Of a DNA stretch of 64,000 nucleotides, positions 1 through 10,424 are shown piece after piece. The number at the start of each line of letters is the position of its first letter. The first letter of the stretch is position 1. The translations under genes and the position numbers were made by a program. The notes under the pieces are model-generated. The model was given only the letters and a program-made list of their open reading frames with translations. It did not search any database and was not told the DNA's origin. Source of the DNA: Symsagittifera roscoffensis (taxonomy: Eukaryota > Xenacoelomorpha > Acoela > Convolutidae); contig NC_087065.1 of the NCBI RefSeq assembly GCF_963678635.1, forward strand, positions 56,014,397 through 56,078,396, given 5' to 3'.

Positions 1-2
1 GG

Positions 3-330
3 AACCGCTTTGGAATAATTCATACCGACGGCTGGAAACTTGTTTCTTATGCTTCGAGGTTCCTGAATGGGGCTGAGCTAAATTACAGCATTAATTAGAA
101 CTACTAGTGGTGGTTTGGGCTGTGACTCATTATCAGAACTACATTTTTGTAGCTCCGTTCAAGATTTATACGGATCAAAGGTCGCTATTATCATGCTTGT
201 CAGAAGAGAAGAACACTAAAAAGAACACAAACGTGGTTATTGTGTTGGGTCGATCGCTTGTTGCCTTTCGATTTAAAAATAGAGCCTAACCCTGGGGAAA
301 AATTGAGCTAGTTGACTATTTATCCTAGCA
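3..330 (+). pseudogene. Ty3/Gypsy RNase H and pol tether, 5'-truncated relic
   Basis: Read in the third frame, the window opens inside a retrotransposon RNase H domain (HTDGWKLVSYASRFL, then GAELNYSIN). A stop and frame change near 97 lead into ELLVVVWAVTHYQNYIF and YTDQRSLL, the usual RNase H order of Ty3/Gypsy pol. Further frames give a degraded tether ending in LVDYLS and HPVG, which matches the tether of the second element at 27550-27783. RNase H removes RNA from the RNA-DNA hybrid during reverse transcription in the cytoplasmic particle. The frame is broken by at least one shift and several stops, so this is dead. RT and gag lie outside the window. Confidence 0.85.
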
Positions 331-767
331 CCCCGTTGGAGACGCTCCGATAGTGTCGAAATTGGATAATACTTTTGTTGCTGCGCAAATCAATAGTAAT
401 AATAGGCTAATACAACCGTCGGTGTTCAGTAACACTGGAATGCGTAACCGGGAAAATGACGTAATGTGTAAAAAGAATTCTAAACGAGAGTTACGTCATC
501 GAAAGGAATAGGCAGGGAAGAAACTCATCGACGCGTTTCAGAATTGTCATTTGAACAAAATCTGAACTTCAAGTCAAGCGCGTGGAGAGCAGTATTCATT
601 TTATAGGTTACTAAATCCATTGCCATTAACCAACAGGAGTACATACAAAGATACGTCGGATGAGGACCTTAATGTACTACCACAAGCAGTCTCAGGGATG
701 CCCGTTGGTAAAACTGTCAAGATATCACGAGAGAGAGCTCAGTTGGAGGAGCGGAACCACCTAAAAA
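331..767 (+). pseudogene. Gypsy pol tail; integrase core missing
   Basis: Between the RNase H tether and the terminal open frame there are only about 440 bases. I find no HHCC zinc domain and no DDE core of integrase, although both are recognisable in the related element at 26.3-27.0 kb. The last part (about 600-764) reads as a continuous pol-like frame ending RNHLKSVS and a stop, rich in charged residues. It overlaps the next frame in a different phase. The simplest reading is a large internal deletion that removed integrase. This is an inference from comparison with the second copy. Confidence 0.55.
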
Positions 768-1526
768 GTGTCAGTTAGCCCGAAAAAGATCTCAAGCCCC
801 AAGAAACGTACCGCCGAGGATACTTATTTCGATAGAGAAATGTGTCGTTTCTTTTGGGGCGACGATTACGTCCGAGACGACATTAATAGCCTAGGCGAGA
901 TTGTGTCGGTGCACTTCGTAGAAGGGCTTGACAAATTACGTCGGATTATAAATGATACCAACGGAATCTGCATCCAAGCGTTATACCAGGGACTGGTGGC
1001 ACAGAAAAGAAACGTTCGGAAGAATCCCGCGCTTGGAAAACTGGTTGAAGTGGAACAAGCGGAAAAACAGCGGACTTGGGAGGCTCTCGATAAAGCGTGT
1101 CAAGCATTAATAAACAAACTTGCGGCGGAGTCGGGAATGACAGTCGTTGTGTCACGCCAGATTAGTAGTACCAAAAATACTCCTCCGACTAAAGAAACGC
1201 AGGGGCATCAACTGATATTTCCTTCGGCGATGGAAAATGTTGAATCAAGCTTGAATCCAGTAGTGGAACAAGCTGAGCCAACGGTGGATTACCAGTCAGT
1301 TACACAGCCGGTGGTAATCAAGAACGTTTCGACACTACGCGACTTGAGCGCCAAACAGACAGAGAATCAGGACAGTAAACAAAAGATTTCGGGCCGAGCC
1401 GACATCAGTGGTGACTCCAGCGGCGCATTGGTCACCGATGATTTGGACACCGCGGACGAATTGTTGGCCATCAGTATGACTGAGGAGGTCCAGCGGCAGA
1501 TTTTACAAGAGTTGGAAAATTTGTGA
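768..1526 (+). CDS. Terminal open frame of the Gypsy element (252 codons, function unknown)
   Basis: This uninterrupted frame of 252 codons lies between pol and the polypurine tract. It opens at a GTG after an in-frame stop; the first ATG is near 839, so the true start is uncertain, and it may be the end of pol reached by a frame change. The N-terminal half is basic then mixed charged (PKKISSPKKR). The C-terminal end (LDTADELLAISM) is clearly shared with the minus-strand frame at 24769-25023, which has LDIADELSAISM, so this is a conserved part of this element family. I see no known domain, zinc finger, chromodomain or membrane segment. Being open in an otherwise broken element is unusual. Confidence 0.6.
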   Translation: MSVSPKKISSPKKRTAEDTYFDREMCRFFWGDDYVRDDINSLGEIVSVHFVEGLDKLRRIINDTNGICIQALYQGLVAQKRNVRKNPALGKLVEVEQAEKQRTWEALDKACQALINKLAAESGMTVVVSRQISSTKNTPPTKETQGHQLIFPSAMENVESSLNPVVEQAEPTVDYQSVTQPVVIKNVSTLRDLSAKQTENQDSKQKISGRADISGDSSGALVTDDLDTADELLAISMTEEVQRQILQELENL

Positions 1527-1685
1527 CGTGCAACTTTGTGATGCCAAGGAGGGGGGGACCCGAGAGTGGAAAAATAGTCGTGTGGAATTTAAAACTTTAG
1601 TTCATTAAACTGTAAACTGATAATTGAATGATTGTATACTTAGTGCAGTAACTTAACGGTTAAGTTGATGTTCTTGATTTAGTTG

Positions 1686-1880
1686 AAGGGGGAGTGTAGT
1701 GGACATTGTTTAACCGGTTATATGAATAATAGTAACACTATTATGTTTGGTACTTATTTAACATGGTCAAGGTCAACGTTACAGAGAGCGTTGGTACTGC
1801 GTATCACCAGTGGCGAAATGTCCTTTGAGACTTATATTTCTCACATCAAACCTTATATTTCTCATCTGTTTAGTTAAGTC
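1686..1880 (+). mobile_element. Polypurine tract and start of the 3' LTR (Gypsy copy 1)
   Basis: The purine run GAAGGGGGAG ends at 1694 and is followed at once by TGTAGTGG. The same junction, GAAGGGGGAG then TGTAGCGG, occurs on the minus strand at 24604-24594 in the second element. This fixes the plus-strand priming site and the first base of the LTR. Shared sequence (TCAAGGTCAACGTTA) continues to about 1785. I cannot define the LTR end because the downstream copy is not comparable. Confidence 0.7.
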
Positions 1881-2934
1881 TCACTCATTTTCTATACGGA
1901 GGTTAGAAATATTCCACATAATATGTTTAAAAATTAGGATTCCTGTAACCACCTCCCACATTTTTTGAAAAGAAGAACGTTCGTTAATAGGTAGAAACTC
2001 ATCACAAAATTAACAATTGATTTTGTTTTATCAATAGATGGTTTTTCTTTACTAGGTACCGTAATGGTGATAGTTTAGAATATCCAAAATATGTTGAAAT
2101 TGGCTATTTAATTGAATTTCTGAGTATTCAAGTTATTTTTTTCTAAAAACACACGGCTTTTAATTTTGACGGTAACTAAAGCGCTCTGCTTTATTTGATC
2201 ATCAACCGGTTATTTTTGTTTATTTTCAGTTATCAAACATTGCGATACCTTCTCAGGAGAAATTTTGGAAATTACTTTGCGAATGGATAATCTGCTGTAA
2301 TGCTGACATTGCATGGTGGTCGCTCACAACAATTGAAGTTAATCAGGGAACTATAGCATAACTAATTCTGCGATAAAAATAATTTAAGAATTTGGCAAAC
2401 TACGTTTTTAGATAATTCAACAACGCCTAAAATTTGATAATAAGTGTTTTTGGATAGGGCAGTCAAGATGCAAAACGTTGTCTTAAAGCATTAGTTAAAT
2501 TTTTAAACTAAATATATCAAAACATATGAATAGAAACCCATTCTTAAGAATTTTCAAATATATTATAAGCAAATAGCTATCAAATAGAATTTATTGAACT
2601 TGTTTTGGACACAGGAAGTTTTATTGAAAGAATACAAGCTGTCCCAAACACAGCTATCCGTGCACAAAATATCAAAATAAATGAGTTCAAAAAAATCCAA
2701 AAAGTCCAAAATTTGTTTTTACATCGGTAACATCAGACACAAAAGACACAAAACATCGGTAAGGACACAAAAATGATAACAAATGTGCACATAGAAAAGC
2801 ACCTTTGAAGAAATTTAATTAACTGCTCAAACTTCTAAGCACAATTTTTTTTTCAAACAATCATTAAAATTAAACCAAAAACTCTTTCTTTTTAATTAAA
2901 AAAAACATATCATAGTGCCCCTAAGCAAACCAAT
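1880..2934. other. AT-rich DNA without recognisable features
   Basis: Apart from possible remaining LTR sequence at the left, I see only A/T-rich sequence with short homopolymers and no open frame, hairpin or repeat I can support. Confidence 0.5.
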
Positions 2935-3490
2935 AATTTTTAAAATTATTTTTAAGTGAAGAACTGTTGGTCGCTGAAATGAGAATTTCTCTGTTTTGCT
3001 GGCGATTTGAGTCTGACGACACATCTGTCAGATGTCAGACCTTGAGACAGCTTTTCCAGACTTTGACCTATCTTTTCAAATTTAATCAATATGGCACTCA
3101 GGACGAATAAAAATTTAACGGGACTAGGCGAAAACTGGCATTTCGCACAGCAACTAACAGTGATTTAGTATGACGCTCCTTCTCTTTTCTCATGAGGTTT
3201 CCGAAACTGAGCGCAGTACAACCACCCCAAATCAATTTTCTTCCAGTCATATTCGATGTTGGGAACAATTAATCAATTGTTTTATCTTGTGTATGATAGC
3301 GAAACGATTTTCCATCCAGTCAGCATGTATTTTGCAAAAATTCTATATGCAGTACTAAATCCGATGCTGCCACATAATACTCGGAGGAACCATATGGAAG
3401 CTGCACACATATCTATTTTCTATCTTGTTTCAAGAAACGGGGGCAGGTTGAGCTCTACAATATAAAACCGGAGTTGGGTATTTTGAATAC
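2935..3490 (+). repeat. Diverged dispersed repeat, copy 1
   Basis: This segment is repeated in diverged form at 4140-4570 in the same orientation. Shared landmarks in order are TTAAGTGAAGAACTGTTGG / TCTAAGTGAAAAATTATTG, GATTTGAGTCTGACGAC / AATTTGAGCCTGATGAC, CAATTGTTTTATC, and GAGCAGGTTGAGCTCTA near the end. Short frames inside it are not shared between copies and are not called as genes. Confidence 0.6.
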
Positions 3491-3610
3491 ACGGACTCTC
3501 AGTAGCAGTTATGCTCGACCTTTAATTTCATCCAATTTTGAAAAGAACGGAATGGATTTTTGGATAGGTGATTTAGCTAACAGAGTTCTGTAGAACCATA
3601 GACACGCACG

Positions 3611-3811
3611 ATGAAACCTACCGGATCCCGCTCTGATACATTGGAGGTTGCAAAATTGCTACGAGTTACCACTATGCTAGAGGAGGTAATACAATGTCAC
3701 CACTACGAACAATTTGCTTCGGTCGAAAATGTATTTGGAGAAGAAGTAGTAGAAATTGCAGTAGGTCTCATTCTCAGAGGTTTGGAAAGTGACAAAAATT
3801 TCAGTCAGTAG
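3611..3811 (+). CDS. Orphan 66-codon frame, unidentified
   Basis: This is an ATG-initiated frame of 66 codons with a protein-like composition (alternating acidic and aliphatic residues such as VEIAVGLILRGLE). It matches no family I recognise and has no obvious splice sites or partner exons. It lies between the two copies of the 2.9/4.1 kb repeat, so it may be a relic carried with that duplication. Chance is a real alternative at this length. Confidence 0.15.
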   Translation: MKPTGSRSDTLEVAKLLRVTTMLEEVIQCHHYEQFASVENVFGEEVVEIAVGLILRGLESDKNFSQ

Positions 3812-4139
3812 GAGTACGCGTGCTTGCAGCATGGGTGTTCCATTGGATGGGTTTGGATTTTAGTCGGATAATTTTTGATTGTTTTCATCCAAGCATAGCT
3901 TAATTGACCATCACTCACAAATTCTGACGACCAACACTACCCTCTTGTTCCGTTCAGTCATTTTTGGTGACAGTATTGCAACAATTTTAGCCTGCTGCTT
4001 GTTGCAAAAAAATCCTTTAAGCGCGAATTTCAATCAAAAAACTTTTTGGAATTAAACGAAAATTTTTTTGAAAAATTGAAACTTTTTTTGCTCAAAAAAG
4101 ACTATAAACCTAGAGATTATAGTGGCAGATAGGCAAATC

Positions 4140-4570
4140 AATTATCTATTTAAATATTTCTAAGTGAAAAATTATTGATCGCTGAAATAAAGAGTTTTTA
4201 GTCGAGCAAGCAATTTGAGCCTGATGACCCATGATTCAGACATTGAGACAATTTTTCCACACATTTTTTTCTGACTAGCCAAAAACGGAACTCACTAATA
4301 AAAGTTTACCATGACATCTTTAAACTTTTTTATGATGGATATAAACTTGCTCCTCCAGTCTATTTTGATGTTCTGGACACACTGTACCAATTGTTTTATC
4401 ACACTTGTTCAATCCGATCAGCTTTTACTTTTACGAAATCTGTAAATGCAGCGCTAGCTGTGGTAGCACCAGATAAGTTACTCGGGGAAGCATATGAAAA
4501 CAGCGCATGGGAGCAGGTTGAGCTCTAAAAAATGAAGCCGCAATCGGACTTTTTGAATAGAAAGAATTTC
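4140..4570 (+). repeat. Diverged dispersed repeat, copy 2
   Basis: Homologue of 2935-3490 in the same orientation, shorter and more degraded, ending with the shared GAGCAGGTTGAGCTCTA box near 4530. Confidence 0.6.
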
Positions 4571-4901
4571 AGATTTCGGAAATTTTAGGGAACGTTTCTC
4601 AGTAGAATTAAAATGAGACATTCGTTTACTACCAATATTCCTTGATTTTTGTTTCATGTAACATTAAGCAGACCAAAAGTTGCATTGAAAAAGCGATTTT
4701 GCCTCATATAAAAATTTAAATAATTCAAACAAAAAAGGAAAAGCAGAGTTCTGTAGAAAAAGAGGCTAAAAAAATTGAGATATACCAAAAAATCGGAGGA
4801 AGCCACGAGGGAGCTTTACAGTTGATGGCGGTATCATCTGGATACAAACGACACTGGATAAAACATTCCGATCCAATAAGCTGGCGCATGATATCCAAAA
4901 G

Positions 4902-4968
4902 AGGCACTTAGCATAGTGGTAAGGCGTTCACATTGAGATCGTTCCCCTAAATAGTATCGTTTTTTTTT
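4902..4968 (+). repeat. tRNA-like fragment (possible SINE head)
   Basis: The stretch contains TAGCATAGTGG, a good fit to the pol III A box TRGCNNAGYGG, then GGTAAGGCGTTCAC and a weak B-box-like GATCGTTCCCC, ending in a T run at 4960. A 7-bp acceptor stem and a proper T arm cannot be drawn, so it is not called as a tRNA gene. It is either a decayed tRNA or the 5' part of a tRNA-derived SINE. Confidence 0.35.
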
Positions 4969-5099
4969 CTACATGGTGTGATAAAAAGAACTAAACGAAA
5001 AAAAAAAGTTACGCATATTCGAGAGTCATTTTAAAACAAGCCACTAGGAAAACAGTTTTTAGAGAAAAATTACCAGAGAAACTAAAAAAAAGTACAAAG

Positions 5100-5868
5100 A
5101 AAACTTGAAAAAAAACTTCAACTTTTTTCTTGAACATTTTGGATTTTTTCAATGTGGGATTTTTATTTATTAAAAATTAAGGTTCAAATAATGATAAAGA
5201 GACTAATCACTCTTCAAACACATCAGTAATGAAATTTGTGTTTGTTTTTGCGTCACGACTGATTTCCGTGGAGGAGCTGTTCTCTCGAAAACCTTAAGTA
5301 GTCGCCGCTTCTGCAGGAACAATTATCCCAACCGGTTCATTCAATTAAACTTTTCATCTCAGATTTGATTGTAAATTTTTTTAAAAACTCAAGAAATGTC
5401 TAAAAACGGTCAAAGTTCTATAATCTGGTCAAAAGACTTTCCAAACGTCATAACTTTCTTCGACAAAAAGCTGGAAAAGAAAACAAAAAAATCATCAAGA
5501 AATATATACACAGAGGCAAAGCATAGCTTCGCATCACTTACGATACAACAAATGCGAATCATTGCAGGCTTATAAAAATCAGTGAGAAAAAAAAACTGAG
5601 CAAAAAATCATCAATTTTTTGGAAACACGAAAATTTCCATCTCAAAAAACAGACGAGAAAAACCTCCAGCATTATAAATACTTGTTGAATTTTCCGAGAG
5701 ACAAAACAGAAACTATTGAGATAAGCACAATTTATCCGCAAGGAGCCAACATTTGAGCTGTCCAGCTCTCTACGGTGAACTGCTGTTTTGCACCTGGTTA
5801 AGATATACATGCACTTTTCGGCTTTTTTTCGGGGATAGATAATGTTATAATGTTGCCTCACTCTCAAT
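5100..5868. other. AT-rich spacer, nothing supported
   Basis: The sequence is low complexity and A/T rich. A 102-codon minus-strand frame at 5559-5867 has phenylalanine/leucine-rich low-complexity content and is not accepted as a gene. Confidence 0.4.
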
Positions 5869-5947
5869 CAACGAGCAGGGATCATGATGAACATTCGACC
5901 TTTTGATTGAATGGAGGAGACGTAACCACTTCACCACGGCTCCCCTA
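5869..5947 (-). repeat. tRNA-like fragment, minus strand
   Basis: The minus strand reads GGGGAGCCGTGGTGAAGTGG, TTACGTCTCC, an anticodon-arm-like stretch and then GGTCGAATGTTC, close to a B box. A-box and B-box spacing is tRNA-like, but the T stem and acceptor stem do not pair well. I read it as a degenerate tRNA or a SINE head of the Ser/Leu-like type. Confidence 0.4.
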
Positions 5948-6685
5948 AAAATTATTTTGGACGAAAAAATCTCACCGCAATGCTAAAATTCATCTAGCAA
6001 AAAATTCAAAAAAGTGTTACAATTCACAGCTTCTGCTGGAGCATTTGAAAAATCACTGAGTGTTTTTAATGGAAGTCAGCTACAGAAAACATAAATATAC
6101 CAGTGAGAGATAGTAAATTTAAAAATTTCAACGACACCTGGGGATAGGATGGAAACTACTTACAGTTCAAAATAAATAGCGGGGTGGCAACTAGGCCGAC
6201 AAGGTCAATGTGCAGGAAACATTGTTCACGGTAAAAAGTCTAGTTCCAGAATATACGACACTTGCTTTCGCAAGTGTTGACAGCGGAATAGAAACACACC
6301 CGCTAGCATTAAACAAACTTTAAGTATTTACCGCGTGGTCACTAAGCCTACAAATCCAAGTCAGACGCCCATCAATCCGAAAAGAATGCCAAAGGACATT
6401 GTTATCATTCAAAAATTTTGAGCGATTGTTTGAACATTAAAAATTTATATTACAGCCGATCTCACTTATTCAAAATTTTGATAATAATTTTAGCCTTAAG
6501 CCTGATCAAAAACAAGTTCACTAATCCGACAAAACACCAAAAATCACTTCGGCCAAAGAACTGAAGAAGGAAAATATACCAGTCAGCGTTTTAGAACCAT
6601 TTAATTACTTCTAAAACTGAGTGGAGACCCTCCGATGATTTTCTGAACACATCTTTCAGTAAAATTAATTTGCATTTTTTAAACT
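5948..6685. other. AT-rich spacer, nothing supported
   Basis: No frame, tandem repeat or family member was recognised between the tRNA-like fragment and the first transposon block. Confidence 0.4.
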
Positions 6686-7530
6686 AAAACACATCAAATA
6701 CAAAAAAAACACGATGCAATAACCAGTTCCACGCAGGCTTGGTTTAGCATGGAAAATAATTTTTTATGCATTATCATGAACGTGTGTAAAAATGATAATT
6801 TAATCCAGAAGATTTTGCACGCGCCACAATTAGCTCCGTGCTTGAAAGACTTCAGCGCAGAGCAGGCAAGTAATAAAAATGCAACAAAGAAATACTCCAA
6901 TCAATTTAAACGAGGCTTTGTACAAGGTGAAATAAACACAGGTAGAATATCGGAGATCTCATGGCACGCGCTTCAATTAGCTTCATGCTCCGGAGAATTT
7001 TTACGGCGGCAACCTTGTGTAGAATTAAGAAATAAAGAAATCCATTCTGATAGAGCTCAGAATTTGAGTTGTTTTTTGTACAAAAATAATTGAGATGCGC
7101 TCAAATCAGTAAGGGTAAGAAAGAAGAAAGGAATAAAATAGTTCAGAGTGAACCATAACTGAAATTCAGCTGTGGTCAAATCCTTCTAAGACACATGCAA
7201 CAAATAGAATACATTCAGAATAATGCAGTGCGCGGCTATTTCATCAACATTCAAAACCAAAAACCTTCCGGTTTCTTTAACTTCAGCGAAAAAAGTAAAG
7301 TCAATTTGGCCAAAGAAAATTTCTGAAAACGTTATGATCTCGCGATTGTAGAGGGACACTGAAGCGAAAGTTTCAATGCCATCTTTTGCAAACACCAATG
7401 TTTTCCCCATTTTTTTTCTTCATTTTAATAGGAGACAATGATGCAGCTGGTTCGCTTCGACACCAATTGATAACTCTCAGAAACCAGCGGAGTTCCATCT
7501 ATCATGCAAGACGGTCCATATTGAGTCGAT
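6686..7530 (-). mobile_element. CACTA-type element, block R copy 1
   Basis: This roughly 840-bp block recurs at 8640-9477 and 9582-10424. It starts near ACACATCAAATACAAAAA and ends near GCAAGACGGTCCATATTGA. It carries two variants of a repeated box, CGCGCCACAATTAGCTCCG at about 6820 and CGCGCTTCAATTAGCTTCA at about 6967. Its minus strand holds a short frame (7186-7410, VFAKDGIETFASV, ending in the frame region LVLNVDEIAA) that is conserved with 9186-9371 and 10128-10313. This copy is the most diverged. It lies directly after the transposase C-terminal part in the minus-strand reading, so it is probably the 3' part of the element. Confidence 0.6.
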
Positions 7531-8721
7531 TCAGGGAGCCTCTCAAAGTAGAGGGACAATAGATTGCGTATAACTTGTGAGAGTTTAGTAAAGTTTTGAA
7601 ATTATCAGGTTTTTAAAACCACGTGTAGGACAAAACTACAGATTCTAACGAATCACTGACCATTTTTTTGTTTTGGAGACGTTTTTTGCGAACGAATCTT
7701 TAACAAATCTTTAACAAATTGAATCAAAAACTAATCCAGTGTTCTTCAAAATAAAAACAGTAAGATGGATAAAGTTGAAAATGAAATCAAAACTCAGTTT
7801 TGACTCAATTTACCGGACCAGATGACAATCGAAACCATATTTTGGTAGCAAAAACGAAGCTTTGGAGGAAGCTCGATGATGGGTGCCCATATTGGCCAAA
7901 GAGAACTCTTTTTGTCTCTGTAGAAAACGACCGAATCAGTGCTGAAGACTAATTTCAAACGTTTGTTTCTACACAAAAAGGTAAGATAAGGTCATCGTAA
8001 ACGTTTTCGTCTAATTTTCTCGCACTATATTTGAGTATTTGGTTTAAAAATTTTGCAAAATCGTTTTCAGCTGAAAATCTATATCTACGTTGAAGAATGA
8101 GCCAGTCGTCGAGGTCCACTGTTTGTTATAATTTCTCACCAAGTCTTCGTTAACGGATAAATGCGATTCAGTTGGTATAACGGCAATACTCTGGGTTGCG
8201 TTCATGATTTTTCTCAAATCGCACTTTATAGATTCCAATAAACCATAATGAGCAGTGAACAAATGGAAGCAAAGCTCTACGTTTTGTTGCGAAGCACTCG
8301 AGTTGAGTAACATGGAAAAAGCAAACGAAATTTCAGGAGAATCTGGTAATGGAAAATTGTCAAGCACAAGTTTAGAAGAAGGAAGAACAGCAGTTTGACA
8401 AACATAACTGTCATTGGGGGATAGATAAACGCTCACATGGTTTTCAAAATTGGACAAACTATCCTCTTCATCATCATAAGTGTCATTAAAATCCAGTGGA
8501 TGCTCAAAATTGCAAACATCGCCAACAAAAATATCAAATATGATTGTTGCACTCGAACTTTCAAAAGTTTCATTAAATTTTGGCTCAACATTTGATGTGT
8601 CAACATCTGAAGTAAAATGGAATTGGTAATTTAAGTACAAACACATCAAGTACAAAAAACACGATGCAAGAATCAGTTCCACGCAGGCTTGGTTTAGCAT
8701 GGAAAATAAATTTTTATACAT
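7531..8721 (-). pseudogene. CACTA/Transposase_21-like transposase, internally deleted copy A
   Basis: The minus strand encodes in order an acidic N-terminal region (frame 8044-8721, with FVGDVCNFEHPLDF), then SAENDFAKFL in another frame, then LSTDSVVFYRDKKSS and WPIWAP...LPPKLRFCYQNM (7794-7976). These match the start of the catalytic region of CACTA/EnSpm tnp2-like transposases. Compared with copy B, everything between the equivalents of about 11424 and 10600 is missing. The junction near 7690-7725 carries a doubled CTTTAACAAAT. The FGCPWC-type segment and most of the C-terminal domain are gone, so it cannot make active transposase. Confidence 0.6.
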
Positions 8722-10424
8722 TATCCTGAACGTGTGTAAAAATGATAATTAAATCCAGAAGATTTTGCACGCGCCACAATTAGCTCCGTGCTTGAAAGAC
8801 TTCAGCGCAGAGCAGGCAAGTAATAAAAATGCAACAAAGAAATAATCCAATCAATGTAAACGAGGCTTTGTAAAAGGTGAAATAAACACAGGTAGAATAT
8901 CGGAGATCTCATGGCACGCGCTTCAATTAGCTTCATGCTCCGGAGAATCTTTAGAGCAACTTTGTGTAAAATTAAGAAATAACGAAATCCATTCTGATAG
9001 AGCTCAGAACTAGAGTTGTTTTATGTACAAAAAATAATTGAGATGCGCTCAAATCAGTAAGGGTAAGAAAGAAGAAAGGAGAAAAATAGTTCAGAGTGAA
9101 CCATAACTGAAATTCAGCTGTGGTCAAATCCTTCTAAGACACATGCAACAACTAGAATACATTCAGATTATTTTCTTACAATAATTCACTGCGTGGCTAT
9201 TTCATCAACATTCAAAACCAAAAACCTTCCGGTTTCTTTAACTTTAGCGAAAAAAGTTAAGTCAATTTGGCCGAAGAAAATATGTGAAAACGTTATGATC
9301 TCGAGATTGCAGAGGGACACTGAAGCGAAGGTTTCAATGCCATCTTTTGCAAACACCAATATTTTACCCAAATTTTTTTTTCATTTTAATAGGAGACAAT
9401 GATGCAGCTGGTTCGCTTCGACACCAATTGATAACTCTCAGAAACCAGCGGAGTTCCATCTATCATGCAAGACGGTCCATATTGATTGTTGCACTCGAAC
9501 TTTCAAAAGTTTCATTAAATTTTGGCTCAACATTTGATGTGTCAACATCTGAAGTAAAATGGAATTGGTAATTTAAGTACAAACACATCAAGTACAAAAA
9601 ACACGATGCAAGAATCAGTTCCACGCAGGCTTGGTTTAGCATGGAAAATAAATTTTTATACATTATCCTGAACGTGTGTAAAAATGATAATTAAATCCAG
9701 AAGATTTTGCACGCGCCACAATTAGCTCCGTGCTTGAAAGACTTCAGCGCAGAGCAGGCAAGTAATAAAAATGCAACAAAGAAATAATCCAATCAATGTA
9801 AACGAGGCTTTGTAAAAGGTGAAATAAACACAGGTAGAATATCGGAGATCTCATGGCACGCGCTTCAATTAGCTTCATGCTCCGGAGAATCTTTAGAGCA
9901 ACTTTGTGTAAAATTAAGAAATAACGAAATCCATTCTGATAGAGCTCAGAACTAGAGTTGTTTTATGTACAAAAAATAATTGAGATGCGCTCAAATCAGT
10001 AAGGGTAAGAAAGAAGAAAGGAGAAAAATAGTTCAGAGTGAACCATAACTGAAATTCAGCTGTGGTCAAATCCTTCTAAGACACATGCAACAACTAGAAT
10101 ACATTCAGATTATTTTCTTACAATAATTCACTGCGTGGCTATTTCATCAACATTCAAAACCAAAAACCTTCCGGTTTCTTTAACTTTAGCGAAAAAAGTT
10201 AAGTCAATTTGGCCGAAGAAAATATGTGAAAACGTTATGATCTCGAGATTGCAGAGGGACACTGAAGCGAAGGTTTCAATGCCATCTTTTGCAAACACCA
10301 ATATTTTACCCAAATTTTTTTTTCATTTTAATAGGAGACAATGATGCAGCTGGTTCGCTTCGACACCAATTGATAACTCTCAGAAACCAGCGGAGTTCCA
10401 TCTATCATGCAAGACGGTCCATAT
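8541..10424. repeat. Two tandem units of 942 bp inside the CACTA-type element
   Basis: Unit 1 is 8541-9482 and unit 2 is 9483-10424. TGATTGTTGCACTCGAAC starts both units, and GGTCCATATTGA closes unit 1 and unit 2. Landmark frames have identical translations exactly 942 bases apart (9186-9371 and 10128-10313 on minus; 9193-9402 and 10135-10344 on plus). The units look almost identical, which implies a recent duplication. Each unit holds the start of the transposase N-terminal region plus one R block. Confidence 0.9.

Noticed and set aside
4902-4968. Functional tRNA gene
   Set aside because: The A box is good, but acceptor and T stems do not pair; kept only as a tRNA-like fragment.
6749-7093. 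114-codon plus-strand frame
   Set aside because: It lies on the opposite strand of the R block and is broken in the other two R copies.
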